Assembly: GCA_018398765.1 (NCBI GenBank) | Contig: JAHBMJ010004375.1 | Location: 65,724 to 81,790 of the forward strand | DNA: 16,067 nucleotides | Origin: Chromera velia | Taxonomy: Eukaryota; Sar; Chromeraceae | Direction of reading: 5' to 3' | Part shown: positions 7,485-16,046 of the stretch, one piece after another | Layout of the letters: every line of letters starts with the position of its first letter | How positions within the stretch are numbered: position 1 is the first letter of the stretch | Translations under genes and position numbers: made by a program | The notes under the pieces: model-generated | What the model was told of the DNA's origin: nothing | Seen by the model: only the letters and a program-made list of their open reading frames with translations | The model's database searches: none

Positions 7485-8973
7485 GGAGGGAGAGAGAGAC
7501 GGCAATCTTTTGAAGTTACCGGACGAAGAGAACAAGTGAGGGAAGTCTGAAATGCTTGCCGGTCCCATTCTAGCTCTCTCTTTGATTGGATGGATTGGAT
7601 GCGCACCTGTGAATACACAAATATGTGATTGATGAAGGATCGATCGACAGGGACGTACGCAGTGTACCTGTGGTTGCTGCTTCTTATAGTCTTCTTTCTC
7701 TGTTCATACGTTGCGCTCTCTTCTTTTCGTCTGTTTACTTTGATCTGGAGTTTCTGACCCGGTCAGTGGGGACAAGAGGTTATCCTTCGGTTCCTTCTTT
7801 TTATTTTTTTTGCTGCCTGGGCGGTCCTGCTGCCCGGTGTCTTTTCTTTCTTCCCTCAACTTTAATGCTGTGCCCCAGTTGTGGTGGGGCCGTGCGGTGA
7901 TGATTGAAAGAATCAAACGGCAAGCAAAGGAGGAAAGGGGGGGCGAATTGAAAATCGACAGTGGGAGGGGGGGGGGGGGCAATCGAGCTCAAAGCGTTCA
8001 TGTGCAGATGAGAAAAGAGACGATAGGGGCGGTACTGGAAAGGAACGATGGAAGAAAGGAGGAAGGCAGCGGGGAGGCATCAGAAGGGTCTGGTCCCCCC
8101 TGCGTTCCTTTCCTGTCCTGTTCCAACGAACTGCATGACTCTCTTTCTTTTTCTCTTTCTCGCCTACCTGCTGGCTGCATCGTGTATCGCTTACCTCACC
8201 TCCTTCGCTTTCCGTGCCCGCCCCCGCCTACCCCAACTGAGGCAGCTTGGGGAAGGCGGGATTGGTCAATCTCTCTGTCTGTCTGTCCTGCCTTTCGGTT
8301 GCTATCTTCCTCCCGGCAATAAACTTCGTACATGCCTGCCGGTGTAATGCACTTTCCTTTGCTTCCCTCCCTTTCATTCCCCTTGTCCGTTTCATTTTCT
8401 GGAGGCATGAGGTTTACACAAGTGTCCAGCCAATCCGGTGCATCGGAAGCTGTCCACGTATTTGTCTCTCTCTCTCTCTCTTCGTTTCTTTTTTCTTCTC
8501 TGACTGTCTCCCCGTGGTCGAATCTCGAGAGCTGTTGGACCCATTGTTGCAGTAAGGGGAAGAACCAGAAATTTACAGGGCATTCGGAGTGAAATTGTCC
8601 CCCTCCTCCCCTCTCTCTGTCTATCTCCACCCATCCATCCATTACCTCTCCCCCCTCTTTTTTGTCGTTCTTTCAATTGGTGCACCTGTAGCTGCCGTCC
8701 GATCTTCCAGCATGAAGAGAAAGAAAGAGAGACAGATGCCTGTGGTCGAGAAAAGAAGACGCCTTAGATCGATCGATCGATCGATTGATTCGGTTCCACA
8801 GCCGTCGCTCCTTGGTGGGGTGCAGACTGCCACCTTTTTTGTGTGTGCATGGTGTTTTCTTTCCTTCCGAAAAATTTGTACAAGGTCTGTCTGAAAACGG
8901 ACAAAATGATGAAAGAAACGATCGTCAAAATAGCTGCTTTCATAGATCTGCGAAGAGAAGTCCTACCTGTGCG

Positions 8974-9002
8974 ACTGTGTGAGAGAGAGACTCTCACACT
9001 GT
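8974..9002. other. Inverted repeat with purine loop
   Basis: Positions 8974-8985 and 8991-9002 pair over 12 bases with a single mismatch, leaving a five-base AGAGA loop. It sits between the pyrimidine-rich and purine-rich parts of the intergenic region. No gene or known RNA family is associated. Confidence 0.45.
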
Positions 9003-9440
9003 AGTCGGACGAACAGACAGTCAACGAGAGGAAATGCGCAAGGGAGAGCAGGCGCAAGGTGAGATCGAACGAACGGGAACTAAGAGCGAGAATCGAATGA
9101 AGAAGGAAGCAGGGAAACGAAAAGACGGAGAAAAGAGAGAGACAGAGAGGGCACACACAAAAACATACAGACCGACAGACAGACAGACAGACACAGAAAG
9201 GAATGAAGCAAGGAAAAGGCAAAGAAGGAAAGAAAGGAAAGAAACTGAGGGAGAGCGAGGATGGGGGGGGGAGGGAGAAAGACATGTTTCGAGGGAAAAT
9301 GAATTGAAAGGGGGGCTTCGCGAAAGGGCCAGCCCTCATTGCTGGTTGAATTTGTGGTCGCAGCTCAAGGTTCTTTTAATACTCGTGTCTGTTCTCCTTT
9401 CTTTCTTCCCCTTTTGTCTAAATCTCCTCTCGATCTAGCT

Positions 9441-10835
9441 TCCAACCCAAGAAGCAGTGCTGCAGTGTAGCCGGGCGGTGCGTTCATCCGTACTGCCAGC
9501 GTAGTCGTGCTGCTTGAGCGATTTAAGGTGTCACGGTATTTGTTGTTGGCTTACAGATGTTTACACTGGCAGCTCATGCACTGAGCGTGTACAACTGCTG
9601 TATCAAATCTTTGATTTTTTATGTATATGCACATTCCACCGATGTTAGTGGTGGCAGCGGTGCCACGTAACTAGCTAGGGATTAGTGCACCTGAATACAC
9701 TTGAATTTGCTACTTTCACAGAGGCATACATCACATACCTATTATCAGCCACCCTGAGGTAAATATACCGTGAGGTGAATAAAGGTGGGCGTTTTGACTG
9801 GTGTTTATCTCGATCTAGGTTTACTTATACGTAGTGGTGTTACATTTAAAATCACCGTTTAATCACGTACATCCACTGACAGAATTTTTATGTGAATTTT
9901 AATTGAATTAATATTTTTTAGGTCTTTGCTAGCCGAGAACGCATAAATTTAATGCTTGCATTCACCTTTGTGCGCGCAATTTGTGTGTCCCCAAATCTGC
10001 TGTCAGGCCGTCACAGCATGTATCCATATTGATGACCCCGAAAAGCGTAGCGGAGAGTACTAGAGGGTACTTATAAAACAAGTTAATTTTAAAACAACTC
10101 GACATAGGTAAGTGCTGTACGTGAGAAAACAAAGTCTCGTAATATACTCAACTTTAGTGACTAAGTGTTGTATTGCTCCAAATCTTGCCGAATCTTGTGG
10201 CCAAGAGAAATAATTCCAAACTGTCGAGAGAGAAATATGCCACAGTAATGTACAAAACCACTTCTGCAGGCCTTTTTCGTTGCCCTCTGAGGACTGCCGC
10301 GCATGCAGCTTTGGTCAAAAAAGGCCCTGGAAAGCATCGGAAAGTTGGGGGGGCACTAGGGGGTACTCATTATCATCAACTTATCTGTTGCTTTGTATGA
10401 AGAAATCTATGGATTTCGCGCTTTCCGGGGTCGTTCTAGGTCGTTCGCACACTTGCGTGCGTCAGATACATGCAGCTCGAGTTGCATGAGGCCTGCAGCC
10501 TGCCAGCCCAGCCTGCCTGGCAGGTTGCTCTGCGCCGCGAGTCTGCGAGCGCAGAGATCTCCGCTAGCTGAAGGGCCCCCAAATTTTTCGATCAGGGGCA
10601 AAAAAAAAGGAAAGTGCGGAGAATTGCGGAAATGCTCCCACCATATTTTCGGGACTTCCTTTCATCGATAAGCGTGTCCACAAAACCTCAATCAGCTTCA
10701 TACTCTTTGGTCACTGGTCACTTCGCAATTCTTCTGTTTGATTGTATCATCTTGAGACCAAAGCTTCTGCTTGCACTCCCAGCCGTCTCCTTGATTCCGC
10801 GCTCGTCCGTCTCCGGTGTCTCCAACTGAAAGAAG
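9441..10835. other. Intergenic region of different texture, SSR-poor, no gene recognised
   Basis: Microsatellites stop abruptly near 9440, and the sequence turns AT-richer and complex to about 10400, then GC-rich. No reading frame longer than about 90 codons has recognisable content. Weak internal repeats are visible: GACCCCGAAAAGCG (10034-10047) matches the reverse complement of 10419-10432 at 13 of 14 positions, and an ACTAG-purine-GGGTACT block occurs near 10060 and again near 10355. This could be a decayed mobile element. The last 300 bp hold the upstream region of the secreted-protein gene. Confidence 0.55.
10471..10556. promoter_or_regulatory. Cluster of three consecutive inverted repeats upstream of the secreted-protein gene
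   Basis: There is a near-palindrome TGCAGCTCGAGTTGCA (10471-10486), a stem CCTGCCAG/CTGGCAGG (10499-10506 with 10517-10524) and a stem CTCTGCGC/GCGCAGAG (10528-10535 with 10549-10556). They lie within 86 bp, about 280-365 bp before the ATG at 10836. A regulatory or structured-RNA role is inference only. Confidence 0.4.
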
Positions 10836-12500
10836 ATGAACTTTGCTAAACGTGTGTCTGCCGTTCTGTGCTTGTCTGCACTTTCTGCTACAGGCCAGTT
10901 GTGGTCCAGTCCTGTCAGCTCTGGTGGTGGCGTCGGGCTCGCTCACGGCCGACCCAGCTCTGCTGACTGCCCCTTGCCCTGCGGTCCCACTGGGTGCTGT
11001 AACTTCTCTCCTGATCAGTGTGCATGGGATTCATCCAGAGGGTACCACTGCACTGCGTCTACCATGTTCGTGCCGGGCGGTGGTAGTGCCAGGTCCGCTC
11101 CTGGCTTTAGTGGCTTGGGCTCTGGTCTTGGCGGTCGGCCTCTGACTTCCTCTAGTTTCGGTGGTCTTCCGCCCTCCACCCCCTCCTCTGGTCTGGCCAT
11201 GGGGGGCAGCTTTGGCGGTCTGGGCCCTTTCAATGGTGGCGGCATGGGAGCGATCGGCGACTCCATGATCCCCCGACCTCCGACTGGCAGGGGGGGTTCT
11301 TTGCCTTCCGCCCCCTCGGCAGGCTCCACTCCCTCCGGGACCGGCCTCGGCCTCGGGCTCCCGAGAGGGTATGACGGATCCCGACAGCAGATGGGGACCT
11401 GCAACATCGCGACCCCCGCTGTGGTGACTGTTCACCCTGATGGCAGAATGACTGCTGTGGGGAGACGTCTTCTCAGAGGGGGAGGAGGTTGGTTGACTGG
11501 AATTGGGGGGGAGATGACAGTATGGCGATTTGTTTTGATTGCCTGTCTTTCTGTCTGTCTGCATTGCTCTGTATGGATATCTTTTTTAGTTTAAAGGAAG
11601 AGACGGAAAGAGAGAGAGAAGCAGGGTTCCCTATGAGTACAGCTTCATTCGAGGCAGAGATTTATAGGCAGGATGAAAATTAAGGTGACAAGTTGAACGT
11701 GTAAACGTAATTTTGTGTGCAGCAGGCCCCGAGACCCCAAGCCGCGGTCTGGCTGCCACTGGAGGCGCTGAGAACATCTGTTGCAGCAACTGCGGCAACG
11801 CCAGACCTCAAGGGAGAGAGACAAAGAAAGAGGCAATTGCAAGATGCGAACGATTCTGTGCGCCACCGTCAGTCAGGCTCTTTGTTTGTTCGTTTGTTTG
11901 CTTGTCCCTCTCTCTCTCTCTCTTCCCTCTTTACTCTGTGTGCAGTTGAGCGCCTGTTGCTTCGATTGCCCTCTTCCTGTGAGTTTGTTGTTGCTGTCTG
12001 TCTAGCTGTCTGTTTTTCTCGGTCATAGCTGCGCCCCTCTTACCCCCTCCGTTCTGCCTCTTTAATCTGCGTGAAGTTCGTGAAGGCCCCTCCTTACTCA
12101 AGTTCTGTGTGTGAACTGCCTTTCATCAGTCGTTAGTTTTGTTCTCTTTTTTTTATCTGTCCTCAGTTTGTGTATGCAGAGGCTCTTTCGTCTGCATCGC
12201 TGAGGGAGGAAGCACTCCTGACTTTCCCTCTCCTGGCGGTGGGTCTGTCCTTGGCATCGGCTGGGGACGTCGTGTGCTCTCTTCCTCTTCCGACTCTGGT
12301 GAGCTTGTTTTTTTTTTCTCCTGATCTCTGTCTTTTTTCTGTTGTCACCTTTCGTTGTTTTTCTCCTTTCTTTTCTTCTTTCATTTCCGTCTTGATTTTC
12401 TTCTCTTCTTTCCCTTATTCCTGACGGTAAGATGATATTCTTTCTCTTGTTCCTGCCTTGACTCGGTTTGATGATGAGATGACTGCGGTGAAATGACTTC

Positions 12501-12536
<36 letters not shown>

Positions 12537-12774
12537 CTGCCTCTGCATGCTCGTCCCTTTCCCTTATGTGACTGCAGCTGCCGCCGAGTCAGACTCCCAA
12601 TCTGCAACCCCCGAGTCATCGGAGTCCCCCCATCAGACAGAAACAGAAACAGGAGAAGAGATTGCAGCAAGAAGGAAACTTGCCGTCTCCATCCAGGAGG
12701 GAGTGACGAGGGCACAGTGCGAGCTGAACTGTGTGGGGAACGAGAACACCTGCAACTGGAGTCCCAGCAATTAA
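10836..12774 (+). CDS. Secreted Gly/Ser/Pro-rich protein with cysteine clusters, four exons (unclassified)
   Basis: Proposed exons are 10836-11487, 11726-11867, 12180-12298 and 12578-12774, all GT-AG and in phase (1, 2, 1), giving 369 aa. The exon 2 start could instead be 11723, adding one residue. Start: the ATG at 10836 follows an in-frame TGA at 10827. Residues 1-20 form a good signal peptide (MNFAKR, then VSAVLCLSALSA), so secretion or surface location is likely. A first cysteine cluster (C45, C49, C54, C55, C62, C72) is followed by about 120 residues rich in Gly, Ser and Pro. A second cluster (C236, C237, C240, C258, C262, C270) and an acidic Ser/Thr/Glu stretch follow, then C352, C356 and C363 near the C-terminus. 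The last two clusters share A-[RQ]-C-E-x2-C. I do not recognise the family. Exon 1 and the last exon are firmer than the middle two. Confidence 0.6.
11868..12179 (+). other. Second intron of the secreted-protein gene, containing an exon-like 33-bp segment
   Basis: Donor GTCAGT, acceptor ATGCAG, phase 2. Inside it, 11946-11978 is flanked by a CTGTGTGCAG acceptor and a GTGAGT donor. In one frame it reads LSACCFDCPLP, resembling the first cysteine cluster. In the frame demanded by the neighbouring exons it reads a stop, so I left it out of the gene model. Confidence 0.5.
12501..12535. repeat. (TTGA)n microsatellite in the last intron of the secreted-protein gene
   Basis: About nine TTGA/GATT units, 43 bp before the acceptor of the final exon. 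This intron (12299-12577) is otherwise strongly T-rich. Confidence 0.93.
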
Positions 12775-13459
12775 CCGCGGTCTCGATAGTGACCGAGGAG
12801 GCAGAGCTCGGCAGAAAGAATTCAGTTGAGGAGGCAGAGAATGAAGGGCACTGTTCTGTTCAGCCGCGATGCGCCTGTTGAAGGAGAGAAGGGCATCAGA
12901 CTTGGGTGAGGGCGGGAAGGAGGGAGTGTGTGTGAAGTGAGAGGGCTGACCTCAGGTTTGGGATCCCATTCCCTTCCGATGCATGAGAATTGAAAAAAGA
13001 AGAACAGTTCGATCAATCTTTTGTGTCTGGTGGGAGTTGAAAGAGACAGGGAGCTAGGGAGAGGGAGAGCTGTCAGATGATCTTCTGCTTCGTTTGTTTC
13101 CTTCGTCTTTTTCCAAAGGGGGAGAAGATGAATGGAAGTGGACCTCTTTGGATCTATGTAGCTGCCTCTCCGTTTCCGTCTCTGTCTCTTTCTCTGTTTG
13201 CGTGCACGTGTCTCAACTCCCCGAAGCCCACGTGAATTCGTTCGGCTAGCTGGTGGTCATTGTAGCTTGGGCTTTGTGTAACAAAACGGAGATTGTAGGA
13301 TGTTTGTATGCGTGCAATGCCGCGAATGCACTTTCATAGTCAGTGTATGCTCCGGGGGTTTTCCCTGAGTCTCTGTGATTGGCTTCAACTTATCAGAATT
13401 GTTTCCGTCCCTCATACGGGATGGTATGTACTACGTCCGAGTGAGAGCCGCGCTCCACG

Positions 13460-13538
<79 letters not shown>

Positions 13539-13563
13539 GGACAGGCAGACAGACAGACAGACA

Positions 13564-13626
<63 letters not shown>

Positions 13627-13790
13627 GACAGCTAATGGGGAAGCTAGGCGGGAAGATCCGGAAGAGTGTCCAGCTTTGCGTATCTCTTTCAATTCGTTGC
13701 TGTCGTCAAAAAGAGTCTCTGTCGTCAAAAAGAAGAAATCTCTCTTTTCGATCCCGCTGTAATCCTGGCATTATCCTGCAAAAAGTGGTC
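12775..13790. other. Downstream region of the secreted-protein gene, no further gene recognised
   Basis: It contains the 3' UTR, then mixed sequence with purine-rich patches near 12775-13080 and a long compound microsatellite (13460-13622). Reading frames are short or are translations of simple repeats. No domain or splice structure is visible. Confidence 0.65.
13460..13622. repeat. Compound dinucleotide/tetranucleotide microsatellite
   Basis: Consecutive blocks: TC (13460-13485), TG (to 13503), GA (13504-13537), ACAG (about 13541-13566), AC (to 13594) and AG (13595-13622). The TC block can pair with either AG block and the TG block with the AC block, so the tract can fold as a large imperfect inverted repeat. 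Confidence 0.97.
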
Positions 13791-14501
13791 TCTTTTTATA
13801 TCTCTGTTTTTGCAAACAGTGAATCACAATGAGGGACCCAAAAATTATTAATGATCGAAGTATGCATTACAATCTATTACAATCTAGATTACAATGCATG
13901 TCATTGCATGCTGCATGTACTAGTGCATGTAAAGTCATTAGTTAGCTAATAATTTGGAAGACACTGCATGGTTATCGTAACTGTTAGTGGCCTAGACGGG
14001 GTTCATACATATTCTTTGAGCTTAAAATCAATTTATGTATATGTTTATAATTTTTGATATTATCATGATGATACGCGATCTAACCGTGACGCGATCGCTA
14101 TTGGCCGATAGGATAGGATACGATAATTAGCCCAAGCCTTAAATTAGGCCTCTAGCGTTCGGCAAGTTAGCACTGACTCAGCAGTGACTTAGCCTAAGAC
14201 TTAGCATAAGCAGTATAAGTTAAATTAATTAACGAACTATTTTCTTATAAACTGGCCTAGAAACTGGCTTCAAACAGAAATTTGTTTTCAAACTCTTCCT
14301 CTTTTGGCAGTGACAGTATGTGCGTATCTTAGACTGTCTGGCAGCGCTAGGACGACCTAGGTCGGATATAATGCATAATGATTCATGACGCCAGCACGGG
14401 CTCATCCGCATAGTCATCCGCTCAGGCTTATTGTACATGCGCAGTGACGTGCCGATGCTAGCCACATACGTAATTTGCTTATGCAGCTTAGACTGCTTAC
14501 T
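13791..14501. other. AT-rich block left of the hAT-like element, no gene recognised
   Basis: The sequence changes from microsatellite-rich to AT-rich and TA/TAG-rich with short palindromes, for example repeated ATTACAATCTA and GCATG words near 13863-13930. A gccttaaattaggc word at 14136-14149 recurs with one inserted base at 14621-14635. It may be older transposon debris into which the hAT-like element inserted. No coding frame is supported. Confidence 0.5.
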
Positions 14502-14503
14502 AG

Positions 14504-14523
14504 TAGTGCTAGGAAAAGGTTCA
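14504..14523 (+). repeat. Left terminal inverted repeat of the hAT-like element
   Basis: A 20-base end with two mismatches to the right end. It runs directly into three tandem AAGGTTC heptamers (14516-14536) and further AGGTTCA or TGAACCT words to about 14580. Confidence 0.7.
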
Positions 14524-14755
14524 AGGTTCAAGGTTCACTTCGAAGTAATGAACCTGAATCAGGTTCAAAAACAGGTTCACTTTTAATTAATAGAAACCTT
14601 ATTTTTTTGTGTTATTTTATGCCTTTAAATTAGGCTTTAATGCATTTTTAGAACGTTTTATTATAGGATCTATGCCTTAGTAGTGTTTTTAAATAGTTTA
14701 AATCAATATTTACGCTCAGATTAGGTACCAGTCTCAAGTTATTCACTGTTTATAG

Positions 14756-15041
14756 TCAAAAATCTTTATCAGACGAAATTTTTTCCGTCTCCCCCTTACC
14801 CTTATTGGTTTTTGCATATTCTTTGAGGTGCCGGTCCTTCAAATGACTAAACAAAAATTCCTGTTCCGGTTTTCCTGCTTCTTTCACGGATGATCGGAAT
14901 GGAGCAAGCCTTGCAGACCCTTTTTGATTGATCAGTCGGGTGCTTGTCAAACCAGTTCCATATCTCTGATTTTGGCTTCGGTGCATAAGACACGACCTGA
15001 GGTGTCAGAGAGAATGGGACCGCTGGATTTTTTTTTAACAA
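14756..15041 (-). pseudogene. Frameshifted BED-type zinc finger of a hAT-like transposase
   Basis: Frame one, about 15041-14847, carries SEIWNWFDKHP and the cysteine half RVCKAC. It ends at a TAG just where the histidine half should come. Frame two, ending at 14756, carries FLFSHLKDRHLKEYAK, the histidine half (H-x4-H). Together the order aromatic-C-x2-C-spacer-H-x4-H is that of BED fingers, so one frameshift divides a single domain between frames. There is no convincing ATG. The several hundred residues of catalytic domain that normally follow are missing. Confidence 0.68.
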
Positions 15042-15360
15042 AGAGAATGAAAAAGGGTTATACAGTGAAAGAGGTAGGGAGACTGTCCATTTGATATGGG
15101 GCCTTGCAAGTGGAAAACTTGGTAAGTCACGTGTACTTCTTCACTTCTGCAATCGTCAGCATGAGTTTTCATACTGATATATGATGCTGACATATGCTGA
15201 CATGCGTCTGTCCGACCTAGTGTCCGACACAATAGATTGAACCGGCTGGGGACAGTTGCTGTGCGCGCGGCTCCGGCTCCTTATTTCATGCACCTATATC
15301 GGCCGCAGGCGGCGCGGGCCTGGCCGGCCTTGTACCAGTGGCCACGCGTCTGGCCTCCAA

Positions 15361-15466
15361 AACAGGTTCAAAACAGGTTCAACAGGTTCAACAGGTTCAA
15401 AACAGGTTTAACAGGTTCACTTTTTCAAATTTGAACCTTTTCTCAATGAACCTTTTCCCAGCCCTA
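15361..15466. repeat. Right end of hAT-like element: AGGTTCA subterminal repeats plus terminal inverted repeat
   Basis: Five AACAGGTTCA-type units plus one AGGTTTA variant at 15361-15420, then two inverted TGAACC words and the terminal repeat (15447-15466). The word ACAGGTTCACTTTT also occurs near the left end at 14571-14584 in the same orientation. Clustered short subterminal repeats are the usual transposase-binding sites of hAT elements. Confidence 0.72.
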
Positions 15467-15477
15467 CAGTGCTTAGT

Positions 15478-15870
15478 GCATATATACTAGTATATACAAT
15501 CAATCAATCATATATGAGCAACTAGATGAGTAATAGATATAGTCTCTAATACAGTGACTACAGTCTCATACTTACTTCAACGCTATTCAGCTAGCTTCAA
15601 CGCTCTGGCCTAGCAACGCTCCTAAGCTAGTAGGAGGGGTGATTTTCAAAAAAAAAAAAAAAAGGTCAGTCTATAAGTACTATAGGCTTGCATTTTCCTA
15701 TAAAAGTGTATAGGCTTGGACGGTGACGTCGTTGAATGCATGCATGCATGTACATGAAATGCACTCTTCTCGTACTTGACTGCTGTGTGGCTCTCGACCG
15801 TTTTTATGTTTGCTTGAGAAGAAGAGGGTCAAAGCGTTTCATCGAGGTCGTAGCGCTGCTTGTTAGCCGG
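15478..15870. other. AT-rich flank right of the hAT-like element, no gene recognised
   Basis: TATA/TAG-rich sequence with a run of about 15 A near 15649-15663, two tataggcttg words about 30 bp apart (15680-15720) and a GCATGCATGCATG stretch near 15737-15750. The A-run could be a retroposon tail, but no other retroposon feature is visible. Confidence 0.45.
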
Positions 15871-15877
15871 TATAAAT
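15871..15877 (+). promoter_or_regulatory. Possible TATA-type core promoter for a gene beyond the right edge
   Basis: TATAAAT is followed about 25-30 bp later by a pyrimidine-rich stretch (about 15897-15950, CTTTTCTTTCTCTC), the arrangement of a TATA box and initiator. The downstream sequence to the edge has no recognised coding start, so it could be a 5' UTR. This is weak evidence; the box could be chance in AT-rich DNA. Confidence 0.25.
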
Positions 15878-16046
15878 GTGCTGTATCATAGAGAGCTTTT
15901 CTTTCTCTCATTTCTTCTCACGACCCTTTTCCCGACCTCGTTCCACACCTCCCCTCAATCACACAGTGTCGCCATACGATATCTCGAAAAATCAACACTT
16001 TCGTCTCTAGACTGTATTGGCTCTCTGTCTCTCGATCCCTTTCCAG

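Larger units (their letters stand above)
6788..9440. other. Intergenic region downstream of PEPCK, microsatellite-rich, no gene recognised
   Basis: It begins with the PEPCK 3' UTR, whose end I cannot place. Reading frames here are low-complexity Ser/Leu/Arg/Lys translations of pyrimidine or purine tracts, with no domain and no consistent splice structure. The strand is pyrimidine-rich at about 7650-8690 and purine-rich at about 8700-9340. Simple repeats: GTGA at 7004-7024, CA then GA at 7452-7499, a 13-G run at 7967-7979, TC near 8463-8481, GATC at 8767-8790, ACAG at 9174-9193. Confidence 0.7.
14502..15469 (-). mobile_element. Decayed hAT-like DNA transposon (about 970 bp, non-autonomous)
   Basis: Terminal inverted repeats are TAGTGCTAGGAAAAGGTTCA at 14504-14523 and, read on the minus strand, TAGGGCTGGGAAAAGGTTCA at 15466-15447 (18 of 20 identical). 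Flanking words tgcttact (14494-14501) and tgcttagt (15470-15477) match at 7 of 8 bases, the 8-bp duplication length expected of hAT elements. Both ends carry many AGGTTCA subterminal repeats. The interior encodes a broken BED zinc finger on the minus strand, typical of the start of hAT transposases. The catalytic domain is absent, so the element cannot move on its own. A GC-rich patch (about 15262-15355) sits inside the otherwise AT-rich element. Confidence 0.72.

Noticed and set aside
7810-8322. 170-codon plus-strand frame downstream of PEPCK
   Set aside because: Low-complexity composition, homopolymer G run inside it, and no domain or splice partner.
8764-9339. 191-codon minus-strand frame with many Ser/Leu/Phe/Cys
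   Set aside because: It is the translation of a purine-rich plus strand (pyrimidine-rich minus strand), which gives hydrophobic low-complexity peptide by composition alone.
12180-12298. Alternative reading of this exon in phase 0 (FVYAEALSS...)
   Set aside because: It would join the last exon in a frame that stops early and loses the C-terminal cysteines. The chosen frame (GSFVCIAEGG) fits both neighbours in phase and composition.
15649-15663. Poly-A run as a retroposon tail
   Set aside because: No target-site duplication, no Pol III box sequence and no coding remnant could be seen beside it.
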